Assembly: GCA_027563935.2 (NCBI GenBank)
Contig: JANVAS020000231.1
Coordinates: forward strand, 17,998,001 to 18,062,000
Source of the DNA: Costus lasius
Lineage: Eukaryota; Streptophyta; Magnoliopsida; Zingiberales; Costaceae
DNA: 64,000 nt
Reading direction: 5' to 3'
The notes below the pieces were generated by a model. It saw nothing but the letters and a program-made list of their open reading frames with translations. It was not told where the DNA came from and ran no database searches. Shown here in pieces: positions 33,893 to 46,800 of the stretch. Position numbers and translations under genes: made by a program. How positions within the stretch are numbered: position 1 is the first letter of the stretch; each line of letters begins with the position of its first letter.

Positions 33893-35598
33893 TGTTGAGT
33901 CCCCTTCAAGGGGGAGCGCAAGCAGATGAAACCCCTTTCAAGAGGGGGGCGAAAAACCCTTAAGGGTGGCGCATAAAAATTGCAAGTGGAAGCAAGGGTT
34001 TTTCATGGATCTTAGCAAGATAATATGATCAACTTGATGAAGTTTAGATCCATACCAAAGCCATGAGGAAGATGGCGACTTGGAAGAGAAAGATCGAAAG
34101 GGATCTTCTCCCTAGTTGACGCACACAAGATGATGTGCTTGCTCCTTGGAGATCCTTGTGCTAGCAAGGTCCTTCAAGGGTCCCTCTCGTATGGTAAGGA
34201 AATGAGAGATGATGTCTAGGCTTGCCGAACCTCCACCAAGACCTCGCCCTCTCCACACCAAAGTCTCGTCAAGCAAGAGCAAGGAGACGAGAGTTGAATG
34301 GAGCGTTCGAGTCATTTGGCGTTCAAGGGAACATGCGCTAAATGACTTTCCAAAATTGAAAAATCCATTAAGCCATGCGTTCATGATCTCTTCGATCAAA
34401 ACGCCAAAACAATGAACCATACGTTCAAGCTCTTGAACCGGTTCAAAGTAAATGTGTTCGGTCCAAAGGCCAAACCAAGCCAGCCCAAGCCAATCGGTCT
34501 AGATCAACTAAACCCTAAGGTTTCCAATCTAACCGTTCATCTCATGATGCTCTTGATCTCACCGATCTAGCATCATCTCTCTCGATCGAAGCTTACCGAT
34601 CTCAAGCCCTAATCAATCAAACAAGATCAGACCAGATCTCACTTACAATCAGAGATTAAATCCCTTTAAACTGAACCCAAACAATTCAGTCCACACGATC
34701 TGACTCAAGTAAGCCATATCATCAAATTGTGCGACCCTAAGGGTTTCCTTTAAATGTCGGTAACAATAACTTACATTATCACGATCAGTGAGGGGTATCT
34801 AGCAACACATCACTGTCTCCCGATATAAAGGAAAGAGTCTTCCAAGACTACACCCAAACCATAGCACAAGTGTGAATCCACTTCACAAGGCATACATGTA
34901 TCCTTTGCCACTGGATGTTCTCATTGGACAAGCAGGTCAAGCTTGTGACTCCAATATGATGAGCATGATTAGATCTGATGCACATAGTCACCTGGGTATG
35001 GCCATACACTTTCTCAATCATCTCATCTAGGGGGCCCCTATAGAACACCACACTCCTTCAACAAGGAGACGGCAATCCTCTATTTATCACTAGTGCCCTA
35101 ACCTGACTCATGATCATTATCCAAGATAGTCTATAACCATTATGTTTCAAATGATATTGAACTACCTCAAAACAATGACAATCATCATTTAGAAACACAA
35201 GTGATCTCAAGTCAGAGGACATGTGCCACTTGTTGCAATCAAGGATCATTCACATTGTGACAAGCAATTGAATATCCTAGTAGGGTCTGTCCAGTACATC
35301 CAATGTACCCATGAGTCTACATCTTATTCCATGCTCGAAGCATCCTATAAGATTAGAATACATATTAGTCTCAATCATATCAAGGCTGTCTCATGTTCAC
35401 CAAGATATCTCGACTAAGGACTTTTAGCATGTCAGCCTAGCTGAACAGCTTTGAGACATTATTCAGTAGTACACTTATTACAGTAGACAAGGTAACAACC
35501 AGAATAATAACCATGCCTTTATAAACACAAGAGTTTATTACATGATACTGATACAATCCCATGGCCTCAAACATTAGCCTTAAGGGCATACCCCAACA
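33893..35598 (-). repeat. Element D 5' LTR
   Basis: 1,706 bp. The U5 inverted pair is extended and perfect here: in sense GAAAAACCCTT with AAGGGTTTTTC (33994-34004 and 33951-33961 on the plus strand). The R hairpin is GATAAT-GTAA-GTTATT (34765-34780), held by two G-U pairs. The right end adjoins E's LTR. Confidence 0.92.
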
Positions 35599-36164
35599 AA
35601 ACCGACATTGAACCGGCTCATGAATGAGCGCATGGTTCATGGGAGATGAGTTAAGCGCTTGGTTCACTTAAGGGTGAACGCTTGAGCCTTGACTACTTTC
35701 CATTTTTGGAATTCGGTTTCCAAATGGATTGTATGTAACGCCTCCACATTAGTGTGGGAGGTTACTCTCTCGCCGAACTCTCTCTTGTGTAGGTTTCTCC
35801 ATCTTTCGGTGGAGAGCGCTTGACGAAAAGAAGAGAAGGAAGTCTCGGCCAAGCTTGATCTCTCATCATCCTCACGCGACAAGGACCCTTTGAAGCACTT
35901 TGCTAGCACAAAGGATTCAAAGGAGCAAGCCATCTTCATTTGTTGTGTGCGTCACCTTTGGAGAAGGAGCACTTGCGTCTTTGCTTCCAAGGCACCATCC
36001 ATTCGATGGCATTGGTATGATCTCCTTCTTGATCTATTCAATCTATCAAAGTTGATCATATGAGCATATAAGCGATTGTGTTGTTGAAACCCTAGCAAAA
36101 CATGCATGCGCCCCCTAAATTAGGGTTTCATCTGCTTGCGCTCCCCCTTGAAGGGGACTCTTCA
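35599..36164 (+). repeat. Element E 5' LTR, 3' part only
   Basis: It corresponds to 42981-43546 of E's 3' LTR, same length of 566 bp with about three differences. It lacks U3, TATA candidate and boxed region, so E has no 5' promoter of its own. Confidence 0.9.
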
Positions 36165-36166
36165 AT

Positions 36167-36178
36167 TGGTATCAGAGC
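36167..36178 (+). other. Primer binding site, element E
   Basis: TGGTATCAGAGC, an exact match to the initiator tRNA-Met complement. Confidence 0.93.
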
Positions 36179-37940
36179 TAGGATCTTATATGGTTCATAT
36201 GATTGCTATGTATGTTATGTGATCCTTGTATGCTTAGATCTTCCTTACATGCGAGATTTACATGTAAAGTTTATACATGCCGCAACTTGTATGTTTCCTT
36301 TGCGCATGTATGTTGGTTGCGCTTCTATTATGTTGTTGTAGTTGTTTTTCTAAAAAAACTAAATGACATGCGCGACTTTCACTAGATCCAAGCCGCACCT
36401 ACAATAAACCCTTAGATGGGTTGATGGGGTTGAAAGCATCATCTAGTATAGATCAAATTAGTCTGATCAGACCATCTGACAGCCTAGATGGATCGACCAG
36501 ATGGCACCTGTGCGTAAGCACGAGGTGGCTATAGGTCGATTGCATCACAGGCGTGTAGCGAGGTCTGGTTGAGACAACCAGCGAACACACATGAGTTAGG
36601 CCCGGGGTCACACCCGCTTGCCAGAACTCATGTTGGCTGTTCAGCCCTTGGCGCATGCATGGTTGACCATTAGGTCAACTCGAGTCAGTTAGGACTTGGT
36701 GCATGCAAGGGCATGGATCTAACAAGATTGATGAGTGGATCCCTATCAATGGACCGTTGTAAGGTTGTAGGGCACATAAGAAAATTAAAATTGATGCCAA
36801 TGGGTTTTCGAAATTTTATTTTCTTTGTAATGGATCACATGATTGATTGAATGATGCCATGATGCTTGTTTATTTAATCTTATGTGGGTTGCCCTTTAAT
36901 GTGTGCTGTGCTGGGGCCTGCGAGCCTGGTAAATTGTAAATTATTATTTTTGTGATCTGCGAATCACATTTTTAATTAATTTATTGTATAATTGACCTGC
37001 GAGTCAAACTTGTCTAGATAGATTAAAATGTAGTTTAATTAGACAAGAGCACAAAAGCACACATCGCAGAGGTGCATTCAGCTGGTGGGCGCACCTGAGC
37101 TGCATTGAGCGCTAGGGCCCTGGGTTGGACCAGATGAGATGCAAAAGACCCAACAAGAGCAAGTGAAGACTTAAGTTGATTTAAGGTCTTACTTAGGCTC
37201 TATGGGCTTTTACCACATAAGATCAGCATGCTTTCTACTTATTGCTTATAATTAGAATTGCATGTTTAGTTATCTTCTGCTATCACCATAGGGTTTGCAT
37301 GATAGGTAAGAAGATAAAAGACCGTTAAAATCCAACGCTAAAATATCAAGCTCGATAGCCTTCTGACGCGAAACCTCACTGTTCTGACTATCGTTGGAGC
37401 CGTGTTGTACCCACTCAGTGGGCACGTCCATCTATCTTCAGACGGTGCGGGATTACACCTGCGTGTTACAGAGAAGGGATTTATCGCTTCTCGTTGCTCA
37501 GCATAGCACGTGGTGGTCCAGGGAGTAAGTCGGGTTAGCTTGACCATGTAGGCTACATATGTGGCGCATATGGTAGCACATGGAGGCAGCCATCTGTGGG
37601 ATCAGAGACTGTGTTGTACCAACTCAGTTGGCACAGTCTGCTGGATTGCCCAGATGAAGCGGAATCGCACGGGTTGGCGATTGGCAGGGACTGCCTACCA
37701 GAAATTAGTGCTTGTACTCTCTGTGCATCTTATCTCGCCTGAGCTGGACGCGGAGACCAAGTATGAAATCTGGATCCCATCTCACTAAAAGAGTTCTACT
37801 CTTTCGGGCTGTTTTGCTGGATTTTTCAGCCAGATAAAATAGTGAGAAAAAGAATCATTCTTAAGTCCTGATTGATTCTTAACATTGATACTGACCTTGC
37901 TGTTCTTACATTGTTGTAGATTCCTGCAGCAACGAACACC
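36179..37940 (+). other. Element E leader
   Basis: A 1,762-bp leader. Palindrome GTCTGATCAGAC at 36461-36472; GTGC-GTAA-GCAC at 36510-36521; CUGCGA loops at 36918-36923, 36957-36962 and 36997-37002; twin hairpins at 37402-37425 and 37611-37634; donor-like TAG|GTAAGAAG near 37306 and acceptor-like TTGTTGTAG ending 37919. If used, these would remove about 614 bases containing both twin hairpins. The tRNA-like module is absent. Confidence 0.7.
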
Positions 37941-40900
37941 ATGAGCTTCAATGTGCGATCCCTACTGGAAAGGGAGAAGTTTGCTGGGCCAAACTTCTCA
38001 GACTGGTTCGGACACCTTAAGATCGTTCTTAAGGTAGAGAGGAAACTGTATGTCCTCGAGACGGCTGTGCCGCCTCAACCCGCTGCGAACGCCGCAAGGG
38101 CGGTTCGTGATGCCTATGAAAAGCATGTCAATGATAGCATTGATGTCGCTTGCCTGATGCTAGCGTCTATGACGCCACCGCTGCAGCGTCAGCATGAGGA
38201 TATGTCGGCTATAGAGATTATAGCGAACCTCAAGATGCTGTATGCTGCACAGGCGAGGACTGAACGCTATAATCTGACCAAGCTTTTCTTTCAGAGCAAA
38301 CTGGCTGAAGGGAGCCCAATGGGAGCTCACGTGCTCAAGATGATTGGGCACAAGGAGGCTCTGGAGAAACTGGGGCATACCATCAACCAGGAGCTTGCTG
38401 TAGACATTATTCTACAGTCTCTCCCGCCCTCTTTCGATGCGTTCATTATTAACTTTAATATGAACAAAATCGATTGTACTCCGGCAGAGCTGCTGAATAT
38501 GCTCTTGACTACTGAGGAGACTCTGAAGGGAAAGCCTTCAACCTCTGTCTTAATGGTTCCTTCTAGGAACAAGAAGAAGGGGAAGAAGGGCAAAGCCCCT
38601 GTCAAGAACTACAGTAAGGCTCTGAAACAGAAGGTTAAGCGGTCAAAGGACAACAGGTGTTTCCACTGTGGCCAGCTGGGTCACTGGAAAAAGGACTGTA
38701 ATGCGCTCCAAGGAGATAAGAGGGGAAGCATCGCTTCTGGCTCAGGTATATACGTGACGGAAGTCATGGTTTCATCTTCTTCTATTTCATGGGTGTTTGA
38801 CACTGCATGTGGAGTCCACATTTGTTCAAATGTACAGGAACTCAAGAGAAGAAGACAGGTGGGACAGCATGAGGTGGACCTACGAGTTGGAAACGGGGCA
38901 CGGGTTGCTGCTGTTGCTGTAGGGGATTATTACATCTCATTACCATCTGGCATTGTATTAGAATTAAACAATTGTTATTTTGTACCCAGTATTACCAAAA
39001 ATATTATCTCTATTCCTGCTCTTGTCAGGAAAGGGTTTTCCTTTGAATGCAAGATTTCAAAGTGTTATCTTACTCTTGATAATATTGTTTATGCTACTGG
39101 TTCAATTAACAATGGGTTATTCATGTTGGACATGGAATATTCTATACAAAACATTGATAATAAGAAAGCCAAGTATGCTGATGACAGCACCTTGCTATGG
39201 CATAGTCGTTTAGGCCATATTAACAAGAAGCGCATTAAGCGGTTGCATGATCATGGACTGCTGGGATCATTCTCCTATGAGGAGATTGATACATGCAAAG
39301 CTTGTTTAATGGGTAAAATGACGAAGTCACCTTTTCCTCATAAAGGTCAAAGTGCTTCAGGTTTACTTGACCTTATACACAGTGATGTGTGTGGGCCATT
39401 TAGTAAACATGCCAGAGGTGGCTATTCGTACTTCATTACCTTTACTGATGATTTCAGTAGATATGGGTATGTCTATCTGATGAGACATAAAAGTGAATCT
39501 TTTGACAAGTTCAAAGAGTTCAAAAATGAAGTACAGAATCAGCTAGGCCGAAATATCAAGGCACTTCGTTCTGATCGAGGTGGAGAATACTTGAGTCATG
39601 CGTTTACTGACTATCTAAAAGAGTGTGGGATTATCTCACAGCTCACTCCGCCAGAACACCGCAATGGAATGGTGTGTCCGAGAGGAGGAACAGAACCTTA
39701 CTGGATATGGTTCGTTCTATGATGAGTCAGGCTACTCTACCTTACTCCTTTTGGGGTTTTGCACTGGAAACAGCTGCAAAGGTACTAAACCGAGTGCCAT
39801 CCAAGGCCGTTTCAAAGACTCCATATGAGTTATGGTATGGGAAACAGCCTAGCTTGACATTTATCAGGATCTGGGGTTGCGAGGCTTATGTCAAAAAGCT
39901 CGCCTCTGGGAAACTAGAGAGCAGATCTGAGAAATGTATCTTTGTCGGATACCCTAAGGAAACTAAGGGTTATTATTTCTACGATCTCAAAGAGAACAAG
40001 GTATTTGTTGCTCGGACGGCCATCTTTCTTGAGAAGGAATTTCTTCTGCAAGAGGCCAGTGGGAGAGAAATAAAGCTGGATGAGAATCCAGAGAAAGGGC
40101 AAAGTAGTCAAGCACAGTTGGATGAGCCTGAGCCAGTTGAGCAGGTTATTGAACAACCTGAGGCTCAGATATCACGGGAACCGCGAAGATCGGGAAGGAT
40201 CCGTCATCAGCCTGAGCGCTATGACGGAGTCTACATCATTGATAATGATGAACCCCTCACTTATGCGGATGCGGTCAGTGGACCGGAGTCAGCTAGATGG
40301 CTTGAAGGTATGAGAGCAGAGATGGACTCCATGTCAGATAACCAAGTCTGGGATTTGGTTGATCCGCCTCCGGGAGTTATCCCTATAGGCTGTAAATGGA
40401 TCTTCAAGAAGAAGATTGACATGGATGGTAACGTGGTTACCTATAAAGGCAGGCTAGTTGCGAAAGGTTTCAAACAAATCTACGGGATAGATTATGATGA
40501 AACTTTCTCTCCTGTAGCCATGTTTAAGTCTATTCGGATTCTTTTCGCGATAGCTGCATATTATGATTATGAGATCTGGCAAATGGATGTGAAGACCGCT
40601 TTCCTTAATGGAAATCTGGATGAGGATGTGTATATGACACAACCAGAAGGTTTCACTAATCCATCAGATCGTCATAAAATATGCAAGTTAAAGAAGTCCA
40701 TTTATGGACTTAAACAAGCATCTAGAAGCTGGAATATTCGTTTTGATGAATCAATCTCTGAGTTTGGTTTCATCAAGAATGAAGATGACCCGTGTGTATA
40801 TAAGAGGTTTAGTGGGAGCGTAATTACATTCCTAGTCCTCTACGTCGATGATATCTTAATCATTGGAAACGATATTCCTGAACTGCATGCTGTTAAAGCA

Positions 40901-41824
40901 TGGTTAGGAAAATGTTTTCAGATGAAAGATCTAGGTGAAGCAGCCTATGTATTAGGTGTGAAGATCTACAGGGATAGATCTAAGAGGCTTCTCGGGCTGT
41001 GCCAGAGTACTTACATCGATAAAGTCCTGGAGAGATTTCATTTAGAGAATTATAAAAGGGGATATCTTCCAGTCAGACATGGTCTGAATCTTTCAAAGAG
41101 TCAGTGTCCACAAACACAGACTGAGAAAGATGAAATGGACAATACGCCTTATGCTTTGGCTATTGGGTCCATTATGTATGCGATGTTGTGTACTCGCCCA
41201 GACGTCGCTTACGGGTTAAGCGTGACCAGTCGATTCCAAAGTAATCCAGGTTTGGCGCACTGGATTGCGGTCAAGAACATTTTAAAATATCTGCGGAGGA
41301 CCAAAGATATGTTCTTGATATATGGTGGTCAGGAAGAACTCAGTATAGAAGGATATACTGACGCTTCATTCCAGTCGGACCAGGATGATTTCCGATCGCA
41401 ATCAGGCTATGTTTTTAGCTTGAATGGTGGAGCAGTGGTGTGGAAGAGTTTCAAACAGTCTACTGTTGCTGATTCCACAACAGAAGCCGAGTATGTTGCA
41501 GCCTCGGAAGCATCCAAGGAGGCAGTGTGGATTCGTAAGTTCATTCAGGAACTTGGTGTCGTTCCTTGGAGTGCAGATCCTTTGGTTATCTTCTGTGATA
41601 ACACTGGAGCTATAGCACAAGCAAAGGAACCACGGTCGCACCAAAAGTCCAAGCACATACAGAGACGGTTTCACTTGATCCGGGAGATCATTGATCGTGG
41701 TGAGATCAAAATCTGCAAGGTTCATACAGATGACAATCTGGCTGACCCGCTTACCAAGCCTCTGGCGCAGCAGAAGCATGTGAAGCACTGTAATAATATG
41801 GGTTTGAGATTTCTCAACCATTAG
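37941..41824 (+). pseudogene. gag-pol: Element E gag-pol, single visible frameshift in integrase
   Basis: Opens at ATG 37941 with Gag, zinc knuckle and protease (FDTACG). Integrase HHCC, first Asp and RSDRGGEY are present. A single base is missing in a CCAGG run near 39650, just upstream of the catalytic Glu, after which the first frame ends at 39722. The second frame (39623-41824) carries the rest of integrase with the Glu, RT (YVDD) and RNase H to the normal stop. No other frame break is visible. A missing base in a short homopolymer could also be an assembly error. Confidence 0.92.
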
Positions 41825-41833
41825 ATTAAGTGC

Positions 41834-41844
41834 AAGTGGGAGAT
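41834..41844 (+). other. Polypurine tract, element E
   Basis: AAGTGGGAGAT directly before the 3' LTR start. Confidence 0.88.
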
Positions 41845-43546
41845 TGTTGGGGTATGCCCTTAAGGCTAATGTTTGAGGCCTTGGGATTGTAACAGTATCA
41901 TGTATAAACTCTTTTGTTTATAAAGGCAATGGTTATTATTCAGGTTGTTACATCATCTGCTGCAATGTGTGTTCTTCTGAATAATGTCTCAAAGCTGTTC
42001 AGCTAGGCTGACATGCTATATGTCCTTAGTCGAGATATCTTGGTGAACATGAGACAGCCTTGATATGATTGAGACTAATATGTGTTCTAATCTTATAGGA
42101 TGCTTTGAGCATGGAATAAGATGTAGACTCTTGGGTACATTGGATGTACTGGACAGACCCTACTAGGATATTCAATTGCTTGTCACAATGTGAATAATCC
42201 TTGTTTGCAACAAGTGGCACATGTCCTCTGACTTGAGATCACTTGTGTTTCTAAATGATGATTGTCATTGTTTTGAGATAGTTCAATATCATTTGAAACA
42301 TAATGGTTATAGACTATCTTGGATAATGATCATGAGTCAGGTTAGGGCACTAGTGATAGATACAGGATTGCCGTCTCCTTGTTTAAGGAGTGTGATGTTC
42401 TAAAGGGGCCCCCCTGAATGAGATGATTGAGAATAGTGTATGGCCATACCCTGATGACTATGTTCATCTGATCTAATCATGCTCATCATATTGGAGCTAC
42501 AGGCTTGACATGCTTGTCCAATAAGAACATCCAGTGGCAAAGGAAACATGTATGCCTAGTGAAGTGGATTCACACTTGTGCTGTGGTTTGGGTGTAGTCT
42601 TGGAAGACTCTTTCCTTTATATCGGGAGACAGTGATGTGTTGCTAGATACCCCTCACTGATCGTGATAACGAAAGTTATCGTTACCGACATTTAAAGGAA
42701 ACCCTCAGGGTCGCACAATTTGATGATATGGCTTACTTAAGTCAGATCGTGTGGACTGAATTGTTTGGGTTCAGTCTGAAGGGATTTGATCTCTGATTAT
42801 AAGTGAGATCTGGTCTGATCATGTTTGATTGATTAGGGCTTGAGATCGGTAAGCTTCGATCGAGAGATTTGATGCTAGATCGGTGAGATCAAGAGCATCA
42901 AGAGATCAACGGTTAGATCTTGAACCTTTAGGGTTTATTGTGATCTAGACCATATGGCTTGGGTAAATTGGTTTTGGACCAAACCGACATTGAACCGGCT
43001 CATGAATGACCGCATGGTTCATGGGAGATGAGTTAAGCGCTTGGTTCACTTAAGGGTGAACGCTTGAGCCTTGACTACTTTCCATTTTGGGAATTCGGTT
43101 TCCAAATGGATTGTATGTAACGCCTCCACATTAGTGTGGGAGGTTACTCTCTCGCCGAACTCTCTCTTGTGTAGGTTTCTCCATCTTTCGGTGGAGAGCG
43201 CTTGATGAAAAGAAGAGAAGGAAGTCTCGGCCAAGCTTGATCTCTCATCATCCTCACGCGACAAGGACCCTTTGAAGCACTTTGCTAGCACAAAGGATTC
43301 AAAGGAGCAAGCCATCTTCATTTGTTGTGTGCGTCACCTTTGGAGAAGGAGCACTTGCGTCTTTGCTTCCAAGGCACCATCCATTCGATGGCATTGGTAT
43401 GATCTCCTTCTTGATCTATTCAATCTATCAAAGTTGATCATATGAGCATATAAGCGATTGTGTTGTTGAAACCCTAGCAAAACATGCATGCGCCCCCTAA
43501 ATTAGGGTTTCATCTGCTTGCGCTCCCCCTTGAAGGGGACTCTTCA
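41845..43546 (+). repeat. Element E 3' LTR (complete)
   Basis: 1,702 bp, TG..CA. Box at 42631-42658; hairpin GATAAC-GAAA-GTTATC at 42665-42680; U5 pair GAAACCCTA (43468-43476) and TAGGGTTTC (43503-43511); clamp CCCCTTGAAGGGG (43526-43538). This is a good reference copy of the LTR in sense orientation. Confidence 0.93.
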
Positions 43547-43811
43547 GAAGCATCCTATAAGATTAGAATACATATTAGTCTCAATCATATCAAGGCTGTC
43601 TCATGTTCACCAAGATATCTCGACTAAGGACAAAAGTGCATGTCAGCCTAGCTGAACAGCATTGAGACATTATTCAGAAGTATATGTATTACAGCAGATA
43701 ATATATCAACCTGAATAACAACCATTGCCTTTTTTTAAATATAAGAGTTTATACATGATACTGATACAATCCCAAGGCCTCAAACATTAGCCTTAAGGGC
43801 ATACCCCAACA
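43547..43811 (-). repeat. Element F 3' LTR remnant
   Basis: 265 bp matching 50982-51246 of F's 5' LTR. It starts at GAAGC, the likely right copy of E's target duplication. Confidence 0.88.
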
Positions 43812-43831
43812 ATCTCCCACTTGCACTTAAT

Positions 43832-46800
43832 CTAATGGTTGAGGAATCTCAAACCCATATTATTACAGTGCTTCTCATGCTTCTGCTGCGCCAGAGGCTT
43901 GGTAAGCGGGTCTGCCAGATTGTCATCTGTATGAACCTTGCAGATTTTGATCTCGCCACGATCAATGATCTCCCGGATCAAGTGAAACCGTCTCTGTATG
44001 TACTTGGACTTCTGGTGCGACCGCGGTTCCTTTGCTTGTGCGATTGGTCCAGTGTTATCACAGAAGATAACCAAAGGATCCGCACTCGAAGGAACAACAC
44101 CAAGTTCCTTAACGAACTTGCGAATCCATACTGCCTCCTTAGATGCTTCTGAGGCTGCAACATACTCGGCTTCTGTTGTGGAATCAGCAACGATGGACTG
44201 TTTGAAACTCTTCCACACCACTGCTCCTCCATTCAAGCTAAAAACATAGCCTGATTGCGATCGGAAATCATCCTGGTCAGATTGGAATGAAGCGTCAGTA
44301 TATCCTTCAATACTGAGTTCTTCCTGACCACCATATATCAAGAACATATCTTTGGTCCTCCGCAGATATTTCAAGATGTTCTTGACTGCAATCCAGTGCG
44401 CCTGACCTGGATTACTTTGGAATCGACTGGTCACGCTTAACCCGTAAGCGACGTCTGGGCGAGTACACAACATCGCATACATAATGGATCCAATAGCCGA
44501 AGCATAAGGCGTATTGTCCATTTCATCTTTCTCAGTCTGTGTTTGTGGACACTGACTCTTTGAAAGATTCAGACCATGTCTGACTGGAAGATATCCTCTT
44601 TTAGAATTCTCTAAATGAAATCTTTCCAGGACTTTATCGATGTAAGTACTCTGGCACAGCCCGAGAAGCCTCTTAGATCTATCCCTGTAGATCTTCACAC
44701 CTAATACATAGGCTGCTTCTCCTAAATCTTTCATCTGGAAACATTTTCTTAACCATGCTTTGACAGCATGCAGTTCAGGAATATCGTTTCCAATGATTAA
44801 GATATCATCGACGTAGAGGACTAGGAAAGTAATTACGCTCCCACTAAACCTCTTATATACACACGGGTCATCTTCATTCTTGATGAAACCAAATTCCTTA
44901 ATTGATTCATCAAAACGAATATTCCAGCTTCTTGATGCTTGTTTAAGTCCATAAGTGGACTTCTTTAATTTGCATACCTTATGACGATCAGATGGATTAG
45001 TGAAACCTTCAGGTTGTGTCATATACACATCCTCATCTAATTTTCCATTAAGGAAAGCAGTCTTCACATCCATCTGCCAGATCTCATAATCGTAATATGC
45101 TGCTATCGCGAAAAGAATCCGAATAGACTTAAACATAGCTACAGGTGAGAAAGTTTCATCATAATCTATCCCGTAGATTTGTTTGAAACCTTTCGCAACT
45201 AGCCTGCCTTTATAGGTAACCACGTTACCATCCATGTCAATCTTCTTCTTGAAGATCCATTTACAGCCTATAGGGATAACTCCCGGAGGCGGATCAACCA
45301 AATCCCAAACTTGGTTATCTAACATGGAGTCCATCTCGGCTCGCATAGCTTCAAGCCATCTAGCTGAGTCTAGTCCACTGACTGCATCCGCATAAGTGAG
45401 GGGTTCATCATTATCAATGATGTAGACTCCGTCATAGCGCTCAGGCTGTCGACAAATCCTTCCCGATCTTCGCGGTTCCCGTGATATCTGAGCCTCAGGT
45501 TGCTCAGTAACCTGTTCTACCGGCTCAGGCTCATCCAACTGTGCTTGACTACTTTGTCCTTCCTCTGGATTCTCATCCAGTTTTATTTCTCTCCCACTGG
45601 CTTCTTGCAGAAGAAACTCCTTCTCAAGAAAAATGGCCGTCCGAGCAACAAATACCTTGTTCTCTTTGGGATCGTAGAAATAATAACCCTTAGTTTCCTT
45701 AGGGTAACCGACAAAGATGCATTTGTCAGATCTGCTCTCTAGTTTCCCAGAGGCAAGCTTTTTGACATAAGCCTCGCAACCCCAGATCCTGATAAATGTC
45801 AAGCTCGGCTGTTTCCCATACCATAACTCATATGGGGTCTTTGAAACTGCCTTGGATGGCACTCGGTTTAGTACCTTTGCAGCTGTTTCCAGTGCAAATC
45901 CCCAAAAGGAGTAAGGTAGAGTAGCCTGACTCATCATAGAACGAACCATATCAAGTAACGTTCTATTTCTCCTCTCGGACACACCATTCCATTGCGGTGT
46001 TCCTGGCGGAGTGAGCTGTGAGATAATCCCACACTCCTTCAGATACTCAGTAAACGCATGACTCAAGTATTCTCCACCTCGATCAGAACGAAGTGCCTTG
46101 ATATTTCGGCCTAGCTGATTCTGTACTTCATTCTTGAACTCTTTGAACTTGTCAAAAGATTCACTTTTATGTCTCATTAAATAGACATACCCATATCTAC
46201 TGAAATCATCAGTAAAGGTAATGAAGTACGAATAGCCACCTCTGGCATGTTTACTAAATGGCCCACACACATCACTGTGTATAAGGTCAAGTAAACTTGA
46301 AGCCCTTTGACCTTTATTAGGAAAAGGTGACTTCGTCATTTTGCCCATTAAACAAGCTTTGCATGTATCAGTCTCCTCATAGGAGAATGATCCCAGCAGT
46401 CCATGTTCATGCAACCGCTTAATGCGTTTCTTGTTAATATGGCCTAAACGACTATGCCATAGCAAGGTGCTATCATCAGCATACTTGGCTTTCTTATTAT
46501 CAATATTTTGTATAGAACATTCCATGTCCAACATGAATAACCCATTGTTAATTGAACCAGTAGCATAAACAATATTATCAAAAGATAAAACACACTTTGA
46601 AATATTGCATTCAAAGGAAAACCCTTTCCTGACAAGAGCAGGAATAGAGATAATATTCTTAGTTATACTCGGAACAAAATAACAATTGTCTAGTTCCAAT
46701 ACAAGTCCAGATGGTAATGAGATGTAATATTCCCCTACAGCAACAGCAGCAACCCATGCTCCGTTTCCAACTCGTAGGTCCACCTCATGCTGCCCCACCT

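Larger units (their letters stand above)
28059..35598 (-). mobile_element. Element D: Ty1/copia retrotransposon, rearranged 3' end
   Basis: It has a complete 5' LTR on the right (33893-35598), primer site, leader and broken gag-pol, but only 179 bp of 3' LTR (28059-28237). D interrupts E's 5' LTR: E sequence resumes at 35599 with AAACC, the expected right copy of a target duplication. The left flank has been replaced by the X/E-segment structure. D belongs with E and G to the subfamily lacking the tRNA-like leader module. Confidence 0.88.
35599..43546 (+). mobile_element. Element E: Ty1/copia retrotransposon, 5' LTR truncated by D
   Basis: The last 566 bp of the 5' LTR, exact primer site, leader, gag-pol with one visible frameshift, purine tract and a full 3' LTR. 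The shared 566 bp of the two LTRs differ at only a few sites. The 3' LTR ends exactly where F's 3' LTR sequence resumes at GAAGC, so E inserted into F. The missing first part of the 5' LTR is not present on the far side of D. Confidence 0.92.
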
